Part shown: positions 6,458-7,015 of the stretch, piece after piece | Layout: each line of letters begins with the position of its first letter | Numbering within the stretch: the stretch's first letter is position 1 | NCBI GenBank assembly: GCA_037968895.1 | Contig: JBBKWJ010000179.1 | Span: 1-7,015 of the forward strand | Source of the DNA: JBBKWJ01 sp037968895 | GTDB taxonomy: Bacteria > Actinomycetota > Acidimicrobiia > Acidimicrobiales > SZUA-35 | Direction of reading: 5' to 3' | Length of the DNA: 7,015 nucleotides | The notes under the pieces: model-generated | What the model was told of the DNA's origin: nothing | The model's database searches: none | What the model saw: only the letters and a program-made list of their open reading frames with translations | Made by a program: the position numbers and the translations under genes

Positions 6458-6663
6458 CTGTTCTTGATCGGTCGATCCCGAGGGCGCTGGCTGAATGTGA
6501 CACCAGCGTCATCAACGCTCGATTTCGAGTCGGCGAGACTCAGAAGCTCTGTGGTTGACGGGCTGCCAGTTTCAGCCAGGACGACTGCCTCTATTTCGCC
6601 ACAAGCGACAGCCAAAGCGAGAATCAACGTAAGAAGGCTGCGACGTCCGAGAGAAACCGTCAT
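6454..6663 (-). CDS. Lipoprotein signal peptide and N-terminal segment (69 aa, probably frameshifted)
   Basis: The frame begins at ATG 6663 with a classical lipoprotein signal: a basic n-region (SLGRR, residues 4-8), hydrophobic core LLTLILALAV (10-19) and a lipobox-type AVAC with the modified Cys at residue 21. The twin Arg in GRRSLL leaves Tat export possible, though the motif is incomplete. After the Cys comes a Ser/Thr/Asp-rich linker and DDAGVTFS, typical of the start of a mature lipoprotein. The frame then degenerates into RPRDRPIKNR and stops at 6454-6456. A 69-residue lipoprotein of this kind is unusually short, and the downstream frame supplies a fitting mature domain, so the intact protein would be about 200 residues. 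No Shine-Dalgarno sequence precedes the ATG, so a leaderless or near-leaderless mRNA is possible. It diverges from the rightward frame across the palindrome at 6742-6768. Confidence 0.65.
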   Translation of the reverse strand: MTVSLGRRSLLTLILALAVACGEIEAVVLAETGSPSTTELLSLADSKSSVDDAGVTFSQRPRDRPIKNR

Positions 6664-6785
6664 TGGTTCAGCGTACTATCAGGCTGTATCTCGAAGCCGT
6701 AACACTGGGGTCAGGTACCTCCGCAACACTTCCCCGCTTTCTGTTGTAGGTATCGGATACGTACAACAATTGGAAAAGTTGATGA
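6664..6785. promoter_or_regulatory. Divergent intergenic region carrying the palindromic operator
   Basis: This is the only stretch in the right part with no convincing coding frame on either strand. It separates the leftward lipoprotein unit from the rightward partial frame and contains the 27-bp palindrome (6742-6768). A possible ribosome binding site GGAAAAG (6772-6778) lies just before the ATG at 6782. For the leftward gene, GATAGT (minus strand, about 15 bases before ATG 6663) is a weak -10 candidate without a good -35. Confidence 0.4.
6742..6768. promoter_or_regulatory. 27-bp near-perfect palindrome, probable operator for a dimeric regulator
   Basis: The left arm TGTTGTAGGTATC (6742-6754) and right arm GATACGTACAACA (6756-6768) are reverse complements around the single central G at 6755. 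Twelve of the 13 pairs match; only the sixth pair out from the centre (6749/6761) fails. The odd length and length of symmetry are typical of binding sites for homodimeric helix-turn-helix repressors (TetR- or GntR-like), but I recognise no specific regulon consensus. It ends three bases before a GGAAAAG motif and 14 bases before ATG 6782, a position suited to repressing the rightward gene. It could also control the leftward lipoprotein, whose start is about 80 bp away. Confidence 0.6.
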
Positions 6786-7015
6786 GATTCTTTTCTGACC
6801 AGGCGAAATGCACCCTCGACTGTCACAGCCGTTCGTCGGCTAGCGCCTCCTCTCTCACCAAGTTTCTCGCTGCGCTCCAAACTCGCCCTACGCGCGGCAC
6901 ACAAGGAAAACAGCAACCCGGACGCTGAAACAGTGATCGACGATCTGGCCTCAGTACTGGCTCGCGTTGGCGATCTGCCCGTGAGCACGAACGGAGCGAA
7001 ACAAGCCCAACGCGA
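6786..7015 (+). CDS. Partial rightward frame of unknown function, start unresolved, runs off the window
   Basis: The frame opens after a TGA at 6783-6785 and stays open to the window edge. From about 6876 it reads like real protein, with acidic and alanine-rich helical sequence (KLALRAAHKENSNPDAETV, then DDLASVLARVGDLP) and GC-rich third positions like the neighbours. There is no ATG or early GTG/TTG in this frame; the first GTG is at about 6933. The likeliest initiation signal is ATG 6782, with GGAAAAG six to ten bases upstream, but that lies in another frame (MRFFSDQAKC...), which stays open only to 6928 and looks coding-like until about 6870. A one-base shift near 6860-6880 would join the two. 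I do not recognise the product. Its place just downstream of the operator palindrome suggests a regulated, perhaps autoregulated, gene. Confidence 0.35.

Noticed and set aside
6464..6781. Plus-strand frame antisense to the lipoprotein (upstream part of a 154-codon frame)
   Set aside because: It mirrors the lipoprotein signal-peptide region and has no domain; only its last part, from ATG 6782, may be relevant to the rightward gene.
6668..6988. Minus-strand 106-codon frame
   Set aside because: It is Ser/Arg-rich, runs through the palindromic intergenic region, and opposes a frame with better coding character; no motif or ribosome binding site supports it.

Overview
The window looks like chromosomal DNA from a moderately high-GC actinobacterium. 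The main evidence is a large extracytoplasmic/membrane protein of the AftD-type arabinofuranosyltransferase family (two discoidin-like beta-sandwich regions, then a hydrophobic C-terminus) followed directly by a polysaccharide flippase. Codon choice is GC-rich but not extreme. Acidimicrobiia or a relative would fit, but that placement is inference. I see no tRNA, rRNA, CRISPR array, insertion sequence or phage gene.

Left part (1-3892, plus strand): a two-gene cell-envelope unit. The 3' two-thirds or so of an AftD-like protein enters from the left edge. Its stop overlaps the start of a MOP-superfamily (Wzx/MurJ-like) flippase by 8 bp, with a strong ribosome binding site inside the first gene, so the two are probably translationally coupled. 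Together they suggest transfer and export of a lipid-linked surface glycan.

Middle (3835-5939): a small two-helix membrane protein of unknown function on the minus strand converges on the flippase and overlaps its 3' end by 58 bp. A 44-bp gap separates it from a divergent plus-strand gene for a pyridoxamine-5'-phosphate-oxidase-like/HugZ-like protein. That gene has no stop codon where its family domain ends and stays open 330 bp into the antisense strand of the next gene, a clear TrmH/SpoU-family RNA 2'-O-ribose methyltransferase on the minus strand.

Right part (6056-7015): two minus-strand reading frames overlapping by 4 bp (GTGA). The upstream one has a lipoprotein signal peptide; the downstream one looks like the rest of the same secreted protein, so this is either a frameshifted lipoprotein or a coupled pair. 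Upstream lies a striking 27-bp operator-like palindrome (6742-6768, 12 of 13 pairs matching around one central base). Beyond it a plus-strand coding-like frame runs off the right edge; its start is unresolved and its function unknown.

I found no complete new system. The best leads are the palindrome between the lipoprotein and the unknown rightward gene, the missing stop in the HugZ-like gene, and three reading-frame anomalies in the right-hand 2 kb, which could reflect gene decay or consensus errors.
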